A DNA stretch of 64,000 nt from an uncultured Bacilli bacterium (GTDB lineage Bacteria > Bacillota_I > Bacilli_A > RF39 > UBA660). Made by a program: the position numbers and the translations under genes. Location of the stretch: positions 62,001 through 126,000 of the forward strand of contig CAKOLO010000004.1 in NCBI GenBank assembly GCA_934096235.1, given 5' to 3'. The notes beneath the pieces were generated by a model, which saw nothing but the letters and a program-made list of their open reading frames with translations, did no database searches and was not told where the DNA came from. Position 1 is the stretch's first letter; each line of letters begins with the position of its first letter. Positions 16,539 through 24,013 of the stretch are shown piece after piece.

Positions 16539-17174
16539 TTATTTATTTACTTTGACCATAGCATGTCTAATAACTTTATCTTTATATTTATAACCTTTAG
16601 TTAATACTTCAAGTACCACATTTTCAGGTTTATTTTCATCATGTTCAGTAAGTACAGCTTCAGCTACATTAGGATCAAATTCTAATCCTAAGCACTCTAC
16701 TTCACGAACTTCGAATTTGTCTAGTAAAGCAGTAAGATTACCAAGTATCATTTTGAATCCACTTAGGAATTTACTTACTTCATCAGATAAATCATTATCA
16801 TCCATCATAATAGCTCTTTCTAGGTTATCTTTAACTACTAAGATTTCTTTAATGAATGATTCCCCTTCGTATTGAAGCATTTTACTTATTTCACTTTGAG
16901 TTCTTGTTTTGAAGTTTAAATATTCAGCTTGTAAACGCATATATTTTTCTTCTAATTCTTTATTTCTATTTTCAAGGATTTGAATTACCATTTCTGGATC
17001 TATTGTTCCACAGCCTGAACATCCATCGCATGAACCTGTGCATCCGCTTTCTTCCTCTTTTACTTCTTCATGTACATCTTCACAGTTACATTCGTTTCCT
17101 TCATTACATCCACAATCGCAACTCTCGTCGCAATTTTTTTTCTTTATTTCTTCGTCTTTTGATCTTTTAGCCAT
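16539..17174 (-). CDS. grpE: Nucleotide exchange factor GrpE with a cysteine-rich N-terminal extension
   Basis: 211 residues. Residues ~58-211 are a normal GrpE: coiled coil (ENRNKELEEKYMRLQAEYLNFKTR), four-helix bundle, and beta wing ending FDPNVAEAVLTEHDENKPENVV...GYKYKDKVIRHAMVKV. The first 57 residues are unusual, with ten cysteines between positions 15 and 55 in CxC, CxxC and CxxxC spacings (for example CDCGCNEGNECNC and CTGSCDGCSGC), separated by an acidic stretch. This could bind metal or act as a redox sensor. Ordinary GrpE N-termini are acidic and unstructured without cysteines. Confidence 0.95.
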   Translation of the reverse strand: MAKRSKDEEIKKKNCDESCDCGCNEGNECNCEDVHEEVKEEESGCTGSCDGCSGCGTIDPEMVIQILENRNKELEEKYMRLQAEYLNFKTRTQSEISKMLQYEGESFIKEILVVKDNLERAIMMDDNDLSDEVSKFLSGFKMILGNLTALLDKFEVREVECLGLEFDPNVAEAVLTEHDENKPENVVLEVLTKGYKYKDKVIRHAMVKVNK

Positions 17175-17191
17175 TTATTTTCTCCTTTAAA

Positions 17192-18199
17192 TCATTTATC
17201 GTTATTATACTTTTTCTCTATATTTTCTTTTAGATACTCAAGCATATTTACTACTCTTTCATATTCCATTCTTTTTGGACCAATTACTGCGATAGTACCT
17301 TCTCTACCACCAGCATTATATTTTGTTTTAACAACTGTTACATTGTCATCTATTTCAGATTCGCTACCGATATATACCTTAACCTCATCGTCACTTTCTT
17401 CAATTTTACTCACCATATCTTTGCTTTCAAATTTACTTATAATGTTTTTAACATCATCAACTGTTCCGAATTCTGGTTGTTTTAATATATTGGCTTTACC
17501 TGTAAATCTTACATCCCTTTCGTTAGTGAAATTTGTAAGTGCATTATAAAATGCATTATATACAACTTCATAGTTTTGAACATAATTACTAATTATTGGT
17601 TTTATTTCAAATTCTAACTTACTAGGAACTTCGTCTATAGGCGTCCCAAATAACATTTTGTTTAACAATTCTGTTGTTTTAGATATTTCTTCTACAGGAA
17701 TGTTTTCTTCAAGGTTTATATTTTTATTTTCAACATGTCCTTTATCAGTAATTACAATAGCTATTAGTTGTCTACTTGTTATAGGAACAACTTCTACTCT
17801 TTGCAATTTGTTGTCGCTTGACTCTTTACCAAGAATTACTGAAGTGTAGTTTGTCATATCACTTATAATTTCTAAACTTTTGCTTATTGCATCACTTAAT
17901 GCAAGTTCATTGTTGTTAAATATAGTTTGAAGTTTAAGCATATCTTCTCCACTTATTTTTCTTGGTTCCATCAAGTTATCAACATAATATCTATATCCAC
18001 TTTCAGATGGAATTCTTCCTGAAGATATATGTGTTTTTTCTAAGTAGCCTAAATCTTCAAGAGCAGCCATATCATTTCTGATAGTAGCGCTAGAACATTT
18101 GAACTTTTTACATAAAGATTTACTACCAACGGGTCTTGCAGTTTTTACATATTCTTCAACTATTGCTCTTAATAGTTCTCTTTGTCTACTTCCTATCAC
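17192..18199 (-). CDS. hrcA: Heat-inducible transcription repressor HrcA
   Basis: A 335-residue repressor with an N-terminal winged helix (SRQRELLRAIVEEYVKTARPVGSK, SSATIRNDMAALEDLGYLEKTH) and the HrcA GAF-like domain. It binds CIRCE to shut off this operon and is kept folded by GroEL or other chaperones. The start is GTG at 18199, six bases after AAAGGAGG. Two CIRCE-like elements lie just upstream. Confidence 0.96.
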   Translation of the reverse strand: MIGSRQRELLRAIVEEYVKTARPVGSKSLCKKFKCSSATIRNDMAALEDLGYLEKTHISSGRIPSESGYRYYVDNLMEPRKISGEDMLKLQTIFNNNELALSDAISKSLEIISDMTNYTSVILGKESSDNKLQRVEVVPITSRQLIAIVITDKGHVENKNINLEENIPVEEISKTTELLNKMLFGTPIDEVPSKLEFEIKPIISNYVQNYEVVYNAFYNALTNFTNERDVRFTGKANILKQPEFGTVDDVKNIISKFESKDMVSKIEESDDEVKVYIGSESEIDDNVTVVKTKYNAGGREGTIAVIGPKRMEYERVVNMLEYLKENIEKKYNNDK

Positions 18200-18211
18200 A
18201 TTATACCTCCT

Positions 18212-18238
18212 TTAGCACTCTTTTCCTTTTAGTGCTAA
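18212..18238 (-). promoter_or_regulatory. CIRCE operator 1
   Basis: TTAGCACTC, 9 bp, TAGTGCTAA: one base differs from the consensus inverted repeat TTAGCACTC-N9-GAGTGCTAA. It lies between the -10 and the hrcA ribosome site, the standard place for HrcA repression. Confidence 0.93.
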
Positions 18239-18242
18239 CAAT

Positions 18243-18271
18243 ATTATAGTATGCAATTTTAGCAAAGTCAA
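18243..18271 (-). promoter_or_regulatory. Promoter of the hrcA operon
   Basis: TTGACT (18266-18271), 17 bp, TATAAT (18243-18248) on the minus strand, a near-perfect SigA promoter. Confidence 0.85.
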
Positions 18272-18285
18272 TACCAAAGTGCTAA
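18259..18285 (-). promoter_or_regulatory. Degenerate second CIRCE overlapping the -35
   Basis: TTAGCAAAG, 9 bp, AAGTGCTAA with the same 9-9-9 geometry as CIRCE. The half at 18277-18285 has eight of nine consensus bases; the other half keeps TTAGCA. It covers the -35 region. Confidence 0.6.
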
Positions 18286-18306
18286 TATTTTTTGAAATTT
18301 TTGTGT

Positions 18307-18332
18307 AAAAAAAATAGAACTTTAAAGTTCTA
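18307..18332 (-). terminator. Terminator of the 18336-18929 gene
   Basis: TAGAACTTT/AAAGTTCTA (18315-18332), a perfect 18-bp palindrome, followed by a T run on the minus strand. The hairpin reforms with a short AT loop. Confidence 0.8.
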
Positions 18333-18335
18333 TGA

Positions 18336-18929
18336 TTATAATGCTTTTAAAGCAATATTAAATGCATATGGTAACACCTGAATAATTGTAATTCCTATAG
18401 TAAGTACTCCTAATATAAATACTAAACTATATTCTTTATTTTTAAATTGCTTACTTATATTATAGATAATAGTTGTAACAATACCAATTACTATTAATCC
18501 TACTCCTAAAAGTAAAAACGTTTGAAGACTTGATGGATTATCTGTCATAATTGGACTTTCTAGTATTTGGGTTATTTTGTTTAAACACATCAAACCAAGT
18601 CCCGTACATCCATGAGTAAACAAGAATATTATTCCAAATACTGGTACATTTAATCCAATAAATAGTCCTGCTAAAAAGAATATTGCTCCAAAAAAGTACA
18701 TCATAAAGTATTCCATTCCATAGCTTATATTTGTGATACTTATTAAAAGTATACATACTACAAATATTCCACTTATTAGTGTTTTTTTAGAATATTTTTT
18801 ATTTATAGTCTCTTCAGTCGTATTATTTTTTAAATTAATAATTGTCTCATTTAATGCGTTTATCGTTTCAGTTGGTTTTTCTGTATACAATTTTTTTAAT
18901 TCTTCTATTTTTGTGTCTAATTCTTTCAT
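18336..18929 (-). CDS. Multi-pass membrane protein, unknown
   Basis: 197 residues: a cytoplasmic helix of ~45 residues rich in Lys/Glu/Thr (IEELKKLYTEKPTETINALNETI) followed by about five membrane helices (roughly 49-66, 72-92, 95-115, 137-157, 168-190). No family recognised. It has its own terminator and lies between recO and the heat-shock operon with no obvious functional link. Confidence 0.7.
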   Translation of the reverse strand: MKELDTKIEELKKLYTEKPTETINALNETIINLKNNTTEETINKKYSKKTLISGIFVVCILLISITNISYGMEYFMMYFFGAIFFLAGLFIGLNVPVFGIIFLFTHGCTGLGLMCLNKITQILESPIMTDNPSSLQTFLLLGVGLIVIGIVTTIIYNISKQFKNKEYSLVFILGVLTIGITIIQVLPYAFNIALKAL

Positions 18930-18975
18930 ATTTACCTCTATTATCCTAATTATATATTATTTTTATATTTAAGTA

Positions 18976-19002
18976 AATTAAAAGAATAGTGTTTACTATT
19001 CT
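18976..19002 (-). terminator. Terminator of the yqfC-recO cluster
   Basis: AGAATAGT (18983-18990)/ACTATTCT (18995-19002) followed by TTTAATTT on the minus strand, overlapping the recO stop. Confidence 0.7.
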
Positions 19003-19721
19003 AGTTCTCGTAAGAATTTCTTACTTTTTAGTCTTACTCCTGAATACTCATCATAATATTCACAAAGTATATTATTTATTGTTTTAGAAGTTGATTCATC
19101 TATATCAAGGTTTGTTATTTTAGATATATCTACATAGTAATAAAGTCTTAGGAGTTTTAATACTTTTTCATCAATAAAAGGCTCGTTTTCTCTACATTTA
19201 GAACACACATAACCTCCTCTTGCCATAGACAAGGTTACTACTTTAGAACTACCACATTTAACGCATTCATCTAAGTTTAAATTAATACCAATATAGTTTA
19301 AATATTGAAGTTCAAGAATATTTGTTATTATCATTGGATTATGGCCATCTTCTATTTTAAGAATTGTATCTTCCATTAATTTATATACTTCATTACTTTC
19401 TGATTCTTTATATACGTGTACTGCTAACTCACATATATATGATAAGTAACTTATTTTTAAAATATCGCTTTTAATATTTAAAAAGTAGTTTTCTATATCT
19501 CCTTCTATAAGTGTAGAAAGACCTTTTTCATTATAATAAAGATGAAACATACCGTATGCGAATTTTTCACTTGGTAGTCTTAACTTACTTTTTAAACTTT
19601 TGCATCCTTTAGAAACACATCCAATTATACCCATATCTTCTGTAAAAATATTTATAATCTTGCTTGTTTCTTTAAATGGTGTGGTGCTTACTACGATTCC
19701 TTTTACGCTTATAATCTTCAT
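18996..19721 (-). CDS. recO: DNA repair protein RecO
   Basis: A 241-residue RecO that loads RecA in the RecFOR pathway. It has an N-terminal OB fold (KGIVVSTTPFKETSKIINIFTEDMG), a helical middle, and a zinc ribbon of four cysteines (CVKCGSS...GGYVCSKC). The gene follows yqzL and era, its conserved place in Firmicutes. A hairpin (AGCATAAAG/CTTTATGCT) between yqzL and recO may tune expression. Confidence 0.93.
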   Translation of the reverse strand: MKIISVKGIVVSTTPFKETSKIINIFTEDMGIIGCVSKGCKSLKSKLRLPSEKFAYGMFHLYYNEKGLSTLIEGDIENYFLNIKSDILKISYLSYICELAVHVYKESESNEVYKLMEDTILKIEDGHNPMIITNILELQYLNYIGINLNLDECVKCGSSKVVTLSMARGGYVCSKCRENEPFIDEKVLKLLRLYYYVDISKITNLDIDESTSKTINNILCEYYDEYSGVRLKSKKFLRELE

Positions 19722-19755
19722 ACCTTCATAAAAGCATAAAGATTATACCTTTATG

Positions 19756-19836
19756 CTACTGTCCTTTCTTATATTCTAAGTAATATTCTATTTTACCTGT
19801 TTCTTTAAATTTTTTCCAAGCTTCTTTTTTTGTCAT
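19756..19836 (-). CDS. yqzL: YqzL-family small protein
   Basis: A 26-codon gene with a good ribosome site (AAGGAGAG). The product MTKKEAWKKFKETG-KIEYYLEYK keeps the YqzL pattern W-x-x-F-x-x-T-G-x-I-x-x-Y-L. It lies between era and recO, where yqzL lies in Bacillus. Function unknown in the family. Size, motif and place together make this a confident call for so small a gene. Confidence 0.85.
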   Translation of the reverse strand: MTKKEAWKKFKETGKIEYYLEYKKGQ

Positions 19837-19880
19837 TTTTTCTCTCCTTACAATATTATATTGCAGGAAAATTAAATTAT

Positions 19881-20768
19881 TTATTCATCTTTTAATAAAT
19901 ATCCTAAATCTTTTATATATTTATCTTTTTCTCTCCATTTTTTTATTGTTTTACAATATAGTTCTAGGTATACTCTTTTACCTAATATTTTTTCCATATC
20001 TAGTCTTGCTTCATGGCCTATTGTTTTAATCATATTGCCATTTGCACCTACGATTATTTTACGAAGAGACTCTCTATCTACAATTATATCTATATAGATA
20101 TATGCTATATTATTCTTTTCTTCATATCCAGTTAATTTACATGATATTGAATGAGGAACTTCTTCATTAGTATGAATAAATATCTTTTCACGTACTATCT
20201 CAGATAATCTAAAATCCATTTCTGCTGTTGTCGTTTCATTTCCTGGGAAGTATTTAACATTATCTGGTAAGTACTCTTTTAATACTTTTATTAGTCTATC
20301 AACATTATCATTATTAAGTGCTGATACTGGTATTATTTCTGAAAATTCATATAAGTCTTTGTATTCAGTTATTTTTAGTAATATTTCATTATCAGTTAAT
20401 TTATCTATCTTATTTAATATTAGAAATACTGGTTTTTTTACTCCTTGTAATTTACTAATAATAAATTCGTCTCCTTTTCCTTTAGGAGTACTAGCATCAA
20501 CTACTAAAAGAAGAATATCTACATCATTAATTGAGTAATATGCTTGACTATTTAATGCGTTTCCTAGTTTATCTATTGGTTTATGAATACCAGGAGTATC
20601 TACAAATACTATTTGAGTATCTGGTTCATTATAAATTCCTTCGATTAAGTTTCTGGTTGTTTGTGGCTTTGGTGAAATAATAGCAACTTTTTCTTTTATA
20701 ATTTGATTTAGTAATGTGCTTTTTCCAGTGTTTGGTCTACCTATTATACTTACAAAACCACTTTTCAT
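19881..20768 (-). CDS. era: GTPase Era
   Basis: A 295-residue ribosome-assembly GTPase that binds the 3' end of 16S rRNA. It has the P-loop GRPNTGKST, switch II DTPGIHKP, NKID specificity motif, and a C-terminal KH domain (REKIFIHTNEEVPHS, VGANGNMIKTIGHEARLDMEKILGKRVYLEL). It starts inside the cdd stop (ATGA overlap), so the two are translationally coupled. Confidence 0.97.
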   Translation of the reverse strand: MKSGFVSIIGRPNTGKSTLLNQIIKEKVAIISPKPQTTRNLIEGIYNEPDTQIVFVDTPGIHKPIDKLGNALNSQAYYSINDVDILLLVVDASTPKGKGDEFIISKLQGVKKPVFLILNKIDKLTDNEILLKITEYKDLYEFSEIIPVSALNNDNVDRLIKVLKEYLPDNVKYFPGNETTTAEMDFRLSEIVREKIFIHTNEEVPHSISCKLTGYEEKNNIAYIYIDIIVDRESLRKIIVGANGNMIKTIGHEARLDMEKILGKRVYLELYCKTIKKWREKDKYIKDLGYLLKDE

Positions 20769-21145
20769 ACTAAGTCCTCCTTAGTAAATGTTGTGTTCAT
20801 TACCTTTTCAAATGTCATTACTTCCATTTTTCCACTTTTAGTCATTATATTAAATATAACATCTTTATCAAAGAATTCTAAGAATGTTTGCTTGCATATA
20901 TTGCATGGATAACATATTTCATCACTACTTGTCATTAAATATAATGCTTTAAAATTTCTTTCTCCATGAGTTACTGCATTATTTATTGCATTTCTCTCTG
21001 CACATATAGTTCCTCCGAATGATGCATTTTCTATATTAACACCTTCATAGAAGTTTCCTTCTTTTGTTTCTACTATGCATGCAAAGTGCATATTTGAATA
21101 AGGTGCATAACTATTTTCTAATAATTTTTCTAATTTTTCTCTCAT
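20765..21145 (-). CDS. cdd: Cytidine deaminase
   Basis: A 126-residue tetrameric-type enzyme of pyrimidine salvage that deaminates cytidine and deoxycytidine to uridines. The zinc site is complete: CAERNAI (Cys ligand plus catalytic Glu) and PCNICKQ (two Cys ligands). SNMHFACIV and GVNIENASFGGTICAER are the family's substrate strands. Conserved dgkA-cdd-era order. Confidence 0.95.
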   Translation of the reverse strand: MREKLEKLLENSYAPYSNMHFACIVETKEGNFYEGVNIENASFGGTICAERNAINNAVTHGERNFKALYLMTSSDEICYPCNICKQTFLEFFDKDVIFNIMTKSGKMEVMTFEKVMNTTFTKEDLV

Positions 21146-21157
21146 ACTACTCCTTTA

Positions 21158-21556
21158 TTAAAATAATGCTATTACTTTTGGTAAAAATATTATTAATCCT
21201 ACTATAATAGCTACTATCGCAAATACAAATACAGCTGCTGCTGCAGTATCTTTTGCTACTTTAGCAAGTGGATGGTAGTCTTCTGTTACTAAGTCTACTA
21301 CTGCTTCTATTGCTGTATTAATTAGTTCACATGAAATAACTAACCCTATTGTTAGTGCTAATATTGACCACTCAACTAAATTAAGTTTGAATATAAATCC
21401 AGCTATTGTTACTAGAAGTGCTACTCCTACATCTACTGCTAAATTTTGTTCATTTCTATATGCATATCTAAGTCCTTTAATTGGATAAGTGAAGCTTAAA
21501 AGAAATTTTTTAATTCCTTTTTGACGCTTTCTCTCATCTCGTGATATCATATTCAT
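21158..21556 (-). CDS. dgkA: Undecaprenol/diacylglycerol kinase
   Basis: A 132-residue membrane kinase with three helices. The motif NEQNLAVDVGVALLVTIAG and the catalytic ISCELINTAIEAVVDLVT are typical; Gram-positive members phosphorylate undecaprenol to recycle the cell-wall lipid carrier. The first ATG is chosen since GGAGAG lies eight bases upstream. It overlaps the ybeY 3' end by 23 bases. Confidence 0.93.
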   Translation of the reverse strand: MNMISRDERKRQKGIKKFLLSFTYPIKGLRYAYRNEQNLAVDVGVALLVTIAGFIFKLNLVEWSILALTIGLVISCELINTAIEAVVDLVTEDYHPLAKVAKDTAAAAVFVFAIVAIIVGLIIFLPKVIALF

Positions 21557-21977
21557 TTAATATACTCTCCTCTTCAGCTCTCATAACTTTTTTATCTTCT
21601 TCAGTCATGTGATCGTATCCAAGTAGATGTAATAATCCATGTACTGCTAAATAACAAAATTCTCTTTTTATACTGTGTCCATATTCACTTGCTTGCTCTA
21701 CACATCTATCATAACAAATGTATATTTCTCCTAGAAATCTGATATTATCATATTCTATATCATCTACTTCTTCAAATGCAAATGATATAACATCAGTAAC
21801 CGCATCCTTATTTCTATATTCTCTATTTATTTCTTGTATTCTTTCTTTATCAACAATCACTATATTTAACATTGGATTATTAACTTTTAAATGTTTACAA
21901 GCAAATTTAATTACTCTATCTAATTCATTAAAATCAATATCTTCATGATTTGTTGTATTAATTATATAATCTTCCAC
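21534..21977 (-). CDS. ybeY: Endoribonuclease YbeY
   Basis: A 147-residue metal-dependent RNase for 16S rRNA maturation and ribosome quality control. It has the hallmark HGLLHLLGYDH (three His zinc ligands) and the upstream NREYRNKDAVTDVISFA motif. The start is GTG after AGGAGG. In Bacillus this gene follows phoH and yqfF; both are absent here and a VanZ-like gene stands in front. Confidence 0.95.
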   Translation of the reverse strand: MEDYIINTTNHEDIDFNELDRVIKFACKHLKVNNPMLNIVIVDKERIQEINREYRNKDAVTDVISFAFEEVDDIEYDNIRFLGEIYICYDRCVEQASEYGHSIKREFCYLAVHGLLHLLGYDHMTEEDKKVMRAEEESILNEYDITR

Positions 21978-21986
21978 GTAAACCTC

Positions 21987-22586
21987 CTAAATAATTTTAT
22001 ATACATAAAGTCCTAATACTATTAAAACAATTATACTTAGTAAATTAAAGAACCAATCTCTTTGTAGGAATTTTGGCATATGATTTCTAATAGCGTTAAG
22101 TGCTGTATAAAGTAAGAATCCTACTATTCCACCAACAACATTTAATATTATATCATCTATGTCAAATGTTCTTCCAATATAATGTTGTGTAACTTCAATT
22201 GTTAAACTTGATAAAAGTGAAACTAGTGTAATTGTACCAAGACCTTTTATCTTACAATAACTTGTCGCGAAGTATCCGAGTGGTATAAACAATAAAATAT
22301 TGCCAAATACTTGTTTATAAAATGCTCTACTACCTACTTCATATCTGAGTATTTCTTTAAATGGCATTAAATTAGTGCCACCTCCAGGTAAATCTTGACT
22401 TGTAACTAGTTGGAATAATAATACTAAGTATGCAAGAAATAATAATTCAAATATTTCTTCATAAAGACAAAATTTTCTTTTATCACTAGTCATTATATAA
22501 GTTACTCTTAATATCACAACAATAGTCACTACTATTACTAGTGTTGGCCAAGACATTTTAATTACACTTCTAATTGCTGACTCCAT
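21987..22586 (-). CDS. VanZ-like family membrane protein
   Basis: 199 residues with about five membrane helices and the VanZ-like features NLMPFKEI, GNILLFIPLGYF, and E-V-TQ-x-x-x-GRTFDIDDIILNVVGGIVG. VanZ-like proteins are widespread; a few give low-level teicoplanin resistance, but most have no known role. It overlaps yqfD by 17 bases and precedes ybeY by nine, so it belongs to the spore/ribosome cluster. Confidence 0.88.
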   Translation of the reverse strand: MESAIRSVIKMSWPTLVIVVTIVVILRVTYIMTSDKRKFCLYEEIFELLFLAYLVLLFQLVTSQDLPGGGTNLMPFKEILRYEVGSRAFYKQVFGNILLFIPLGYFATSYCKIKGLGTITLVSLLSSLTIEVTQHYIGRTFDIDDIILNVVGGIVGFLLYTALNAIRNHMPKFLQRDWFFNLLSIIVLIVLGLYVYKII

Positions 22587-23730
22587 TTAAATCATCCTTT
22601 TCTACGATATTAGAAGTAACCCCTATATTCTCGTAAACCTTGAAAAATACTTCTATATTTATTTTACTACGAAATACCTCTTTTTTCAAAACTTTTTTAG
22701 AAATAATATACTCATTATCTTTAAGTTTATTTTTTATTTTATTTTCACTTCTTTTAAGTGCTTCTTCGTATGCAGTAGACTCATCTATTTTAAATTCTTT
22801 ATACATATATTCTTTCTTGGTTTCTTTGTATAATTTAAAGAATAAATATGGTTTATCTAGTATAAGTTTTTTTGTATTCATTGTGTTATTACTATCATAT
22901 TTTCCAGTAAGTGTAAACTTCTTATTAAATATATCTAAATAATAATGATTTATTGTTTTACCAGTTTCAACGTATTCTACATAATTAAATGGTATTGTTA
23001 TATTTACTGTATACCATACTTCAGCATATATTTCTCCTTTAGCTTCTACTTGTGTTATAAGAGTGTCTTCTCCTTTAATTATGTTTCCAGATATTAACAC
23101 TTCTCCTTTTTTAACATAATCATTTACGTCTTTTAATTTTACACCTGAAGTTGATGCTATATATTTAATAAGTCCATCTTTAGAAGCAATTATATCTTTT
23201 GGAGTATTATCACTTTTAATATTTTTATTTTTTACTCTTTTAGTTACTTCAATATTATAAGTACATCCCTTTTCATTTATTTCTATCCATTCTAGATCTT
23301 CTTCATTATCTTTTAAAATCTTATTTTTTAAATTATTTAATTCATTAAATGATTTTTTCTTTTTATATAGATCAATATCATTATCTTTTAAACTATTATA
23401 AATTAAATTATATAGTTTTTCATCATTAGTATTTATATTTATCTTAAATATAGTACTTGTTAGAAGTTTTAACACTAAAAAAGAAATAAATAGTGATACT
23501 AACATATATTTATTATATTTTATATAATTAGTAATAAATCTTTTACCATGGTATTTTATTATCTTTGTTTTATATCTTCTGCTTATTGTTTTATAATCTT
23601 CATAGTCTACTGTTAGAGTATAATTATCATTTAGTGTTAAATCTTCATAATATATAGAGTGGTAAATTAAATAACTTATGAATTTATTACTATTTTCGTA
23701 TACGATTATTTTAACTTTATTATTGTTCAT
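22570..23730 (-). CDS. yqfD: Sporulation protein YqfD
   Basis: A 386-residue protein with one membrane helix at about residues 75-95, a small N-terminal cytoplasmic domain with the (RK)YxTKIIKYHGKRF segment, and a large extracytoplasmic region (the SpoIV-type YqfD domain; WIEINEKGCTYNIEVTKR, DIIASKDGLIKYIASTSGV, VKKGEVLISGNI). In Bacillus yqfD is SigE-controlled and needed for spore formation at the engulfment stage. It follows yqfC with an 11-base overlap. Confidence 0.9.
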   Translation of the reverse strand: MNNNKVKIIVYENSNKFISYLIYHSIYYEDLTLNDNYTLTVDYEDYKTISRRYKTKIIKYHGKRFITNYIKYNKYMLVSLFISFLVLKLLTSTIFKININTNDEKLYNLIYNSLKDNDIDLYKKKKSFNELNNLKNKILKDNEEDLEWIEINEKGCTYNIEVTKRVKNKNIKSDNTPKDIIASKDGLIKYIASTSGVKLKDVNDYVKKGEVLISGNIIKGEDTLITQVEAKGEIYAEVWYTVNITIPFNYVEYVETGKTINHYYLDIFNKKFTLTGKYDSNNTMNTKKLILDKPYLFFKLYKETKKEYMYKEFKIDESTAYEEALKRSENKIKNKLKDNEYIISKKVLKKEVFRSKINIEVFFKVYENIGVTSNIVEKDDLNGVSN

Positions 23731-23953
23731 TAATAAATTCTATTCCTTTGATGTCTCCAATTATTCTTAAATCACAACTATCTAATTTATTTATTATTAA
23801 GTTTTTTCCTTTTATAAGTAATTTCATATTATTAAATTTAACTTTTATATTTATTGGTGTTATATCATCTATTCTTATATAGTTTCTTATACATATAGTG
23901 TTTTCTTCTATTAATATTTTATATTTATTATCTTTTATAAATTCTTTTATCAT
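23720..23953 (-). CDS. yqfC: Sporulation protein YqfC
   Basis: A small protein (77 residues from ATG 23953). The IRNYIRIDDIT...LLIKGKNLIINKLDSCDLRIIGDIKGIEF pattern of short beta strands matches the YqfC/YabP family, involved in spore assembly. The frame is open to a TTG at 23998, but that codon lies inside the upstream terminator, so the ATG is preferred. No clear ribosome site is visible. A CATATCAT sequence 19 bases before the ATG resembles a SigE -10, with no good -35. Confidence 0.8.
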   Translation of the reverse strand: MIKEFIKDNKYKILIEENTICIRNYIRIDDITPINIKVKFNNMKLLIKGKNLIINKLDSCDLRIIGDIKGIEFINEQ

Positions 23954-23988
23954 AGTTAATTTTATGATATGAAATGTTTTTTTATAAG

Positions 23989-24013
23989 TAAAAATCAAGG
24001 ACTAGCCTTGATT
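23989..24013 (-). terminator. Terminator of the MarR-ABC exporter operon
   Basis: AATCAAGG (23993-24000)/CCTTGATT (24006-24013), followed by TTTTT on the minus strand. It spans the stop codon. Confidence 0.8.

Noticed and set aside
19721..19756. Strong terminator between yqzL and recO
   Set aside because: A hairpin (AGCATAAAG/CTTTATGCT) exists but is followed by only TTTATG, and recO belongs with era in related genomes, so it is more likely a weak attenuator.
23953..23998. SigE promoter for yqfC
   Set aside because: CATATCAT resembles a SigE -10, but no -35 fits at the right spacing and it lies too close to the start codon to be asserted.
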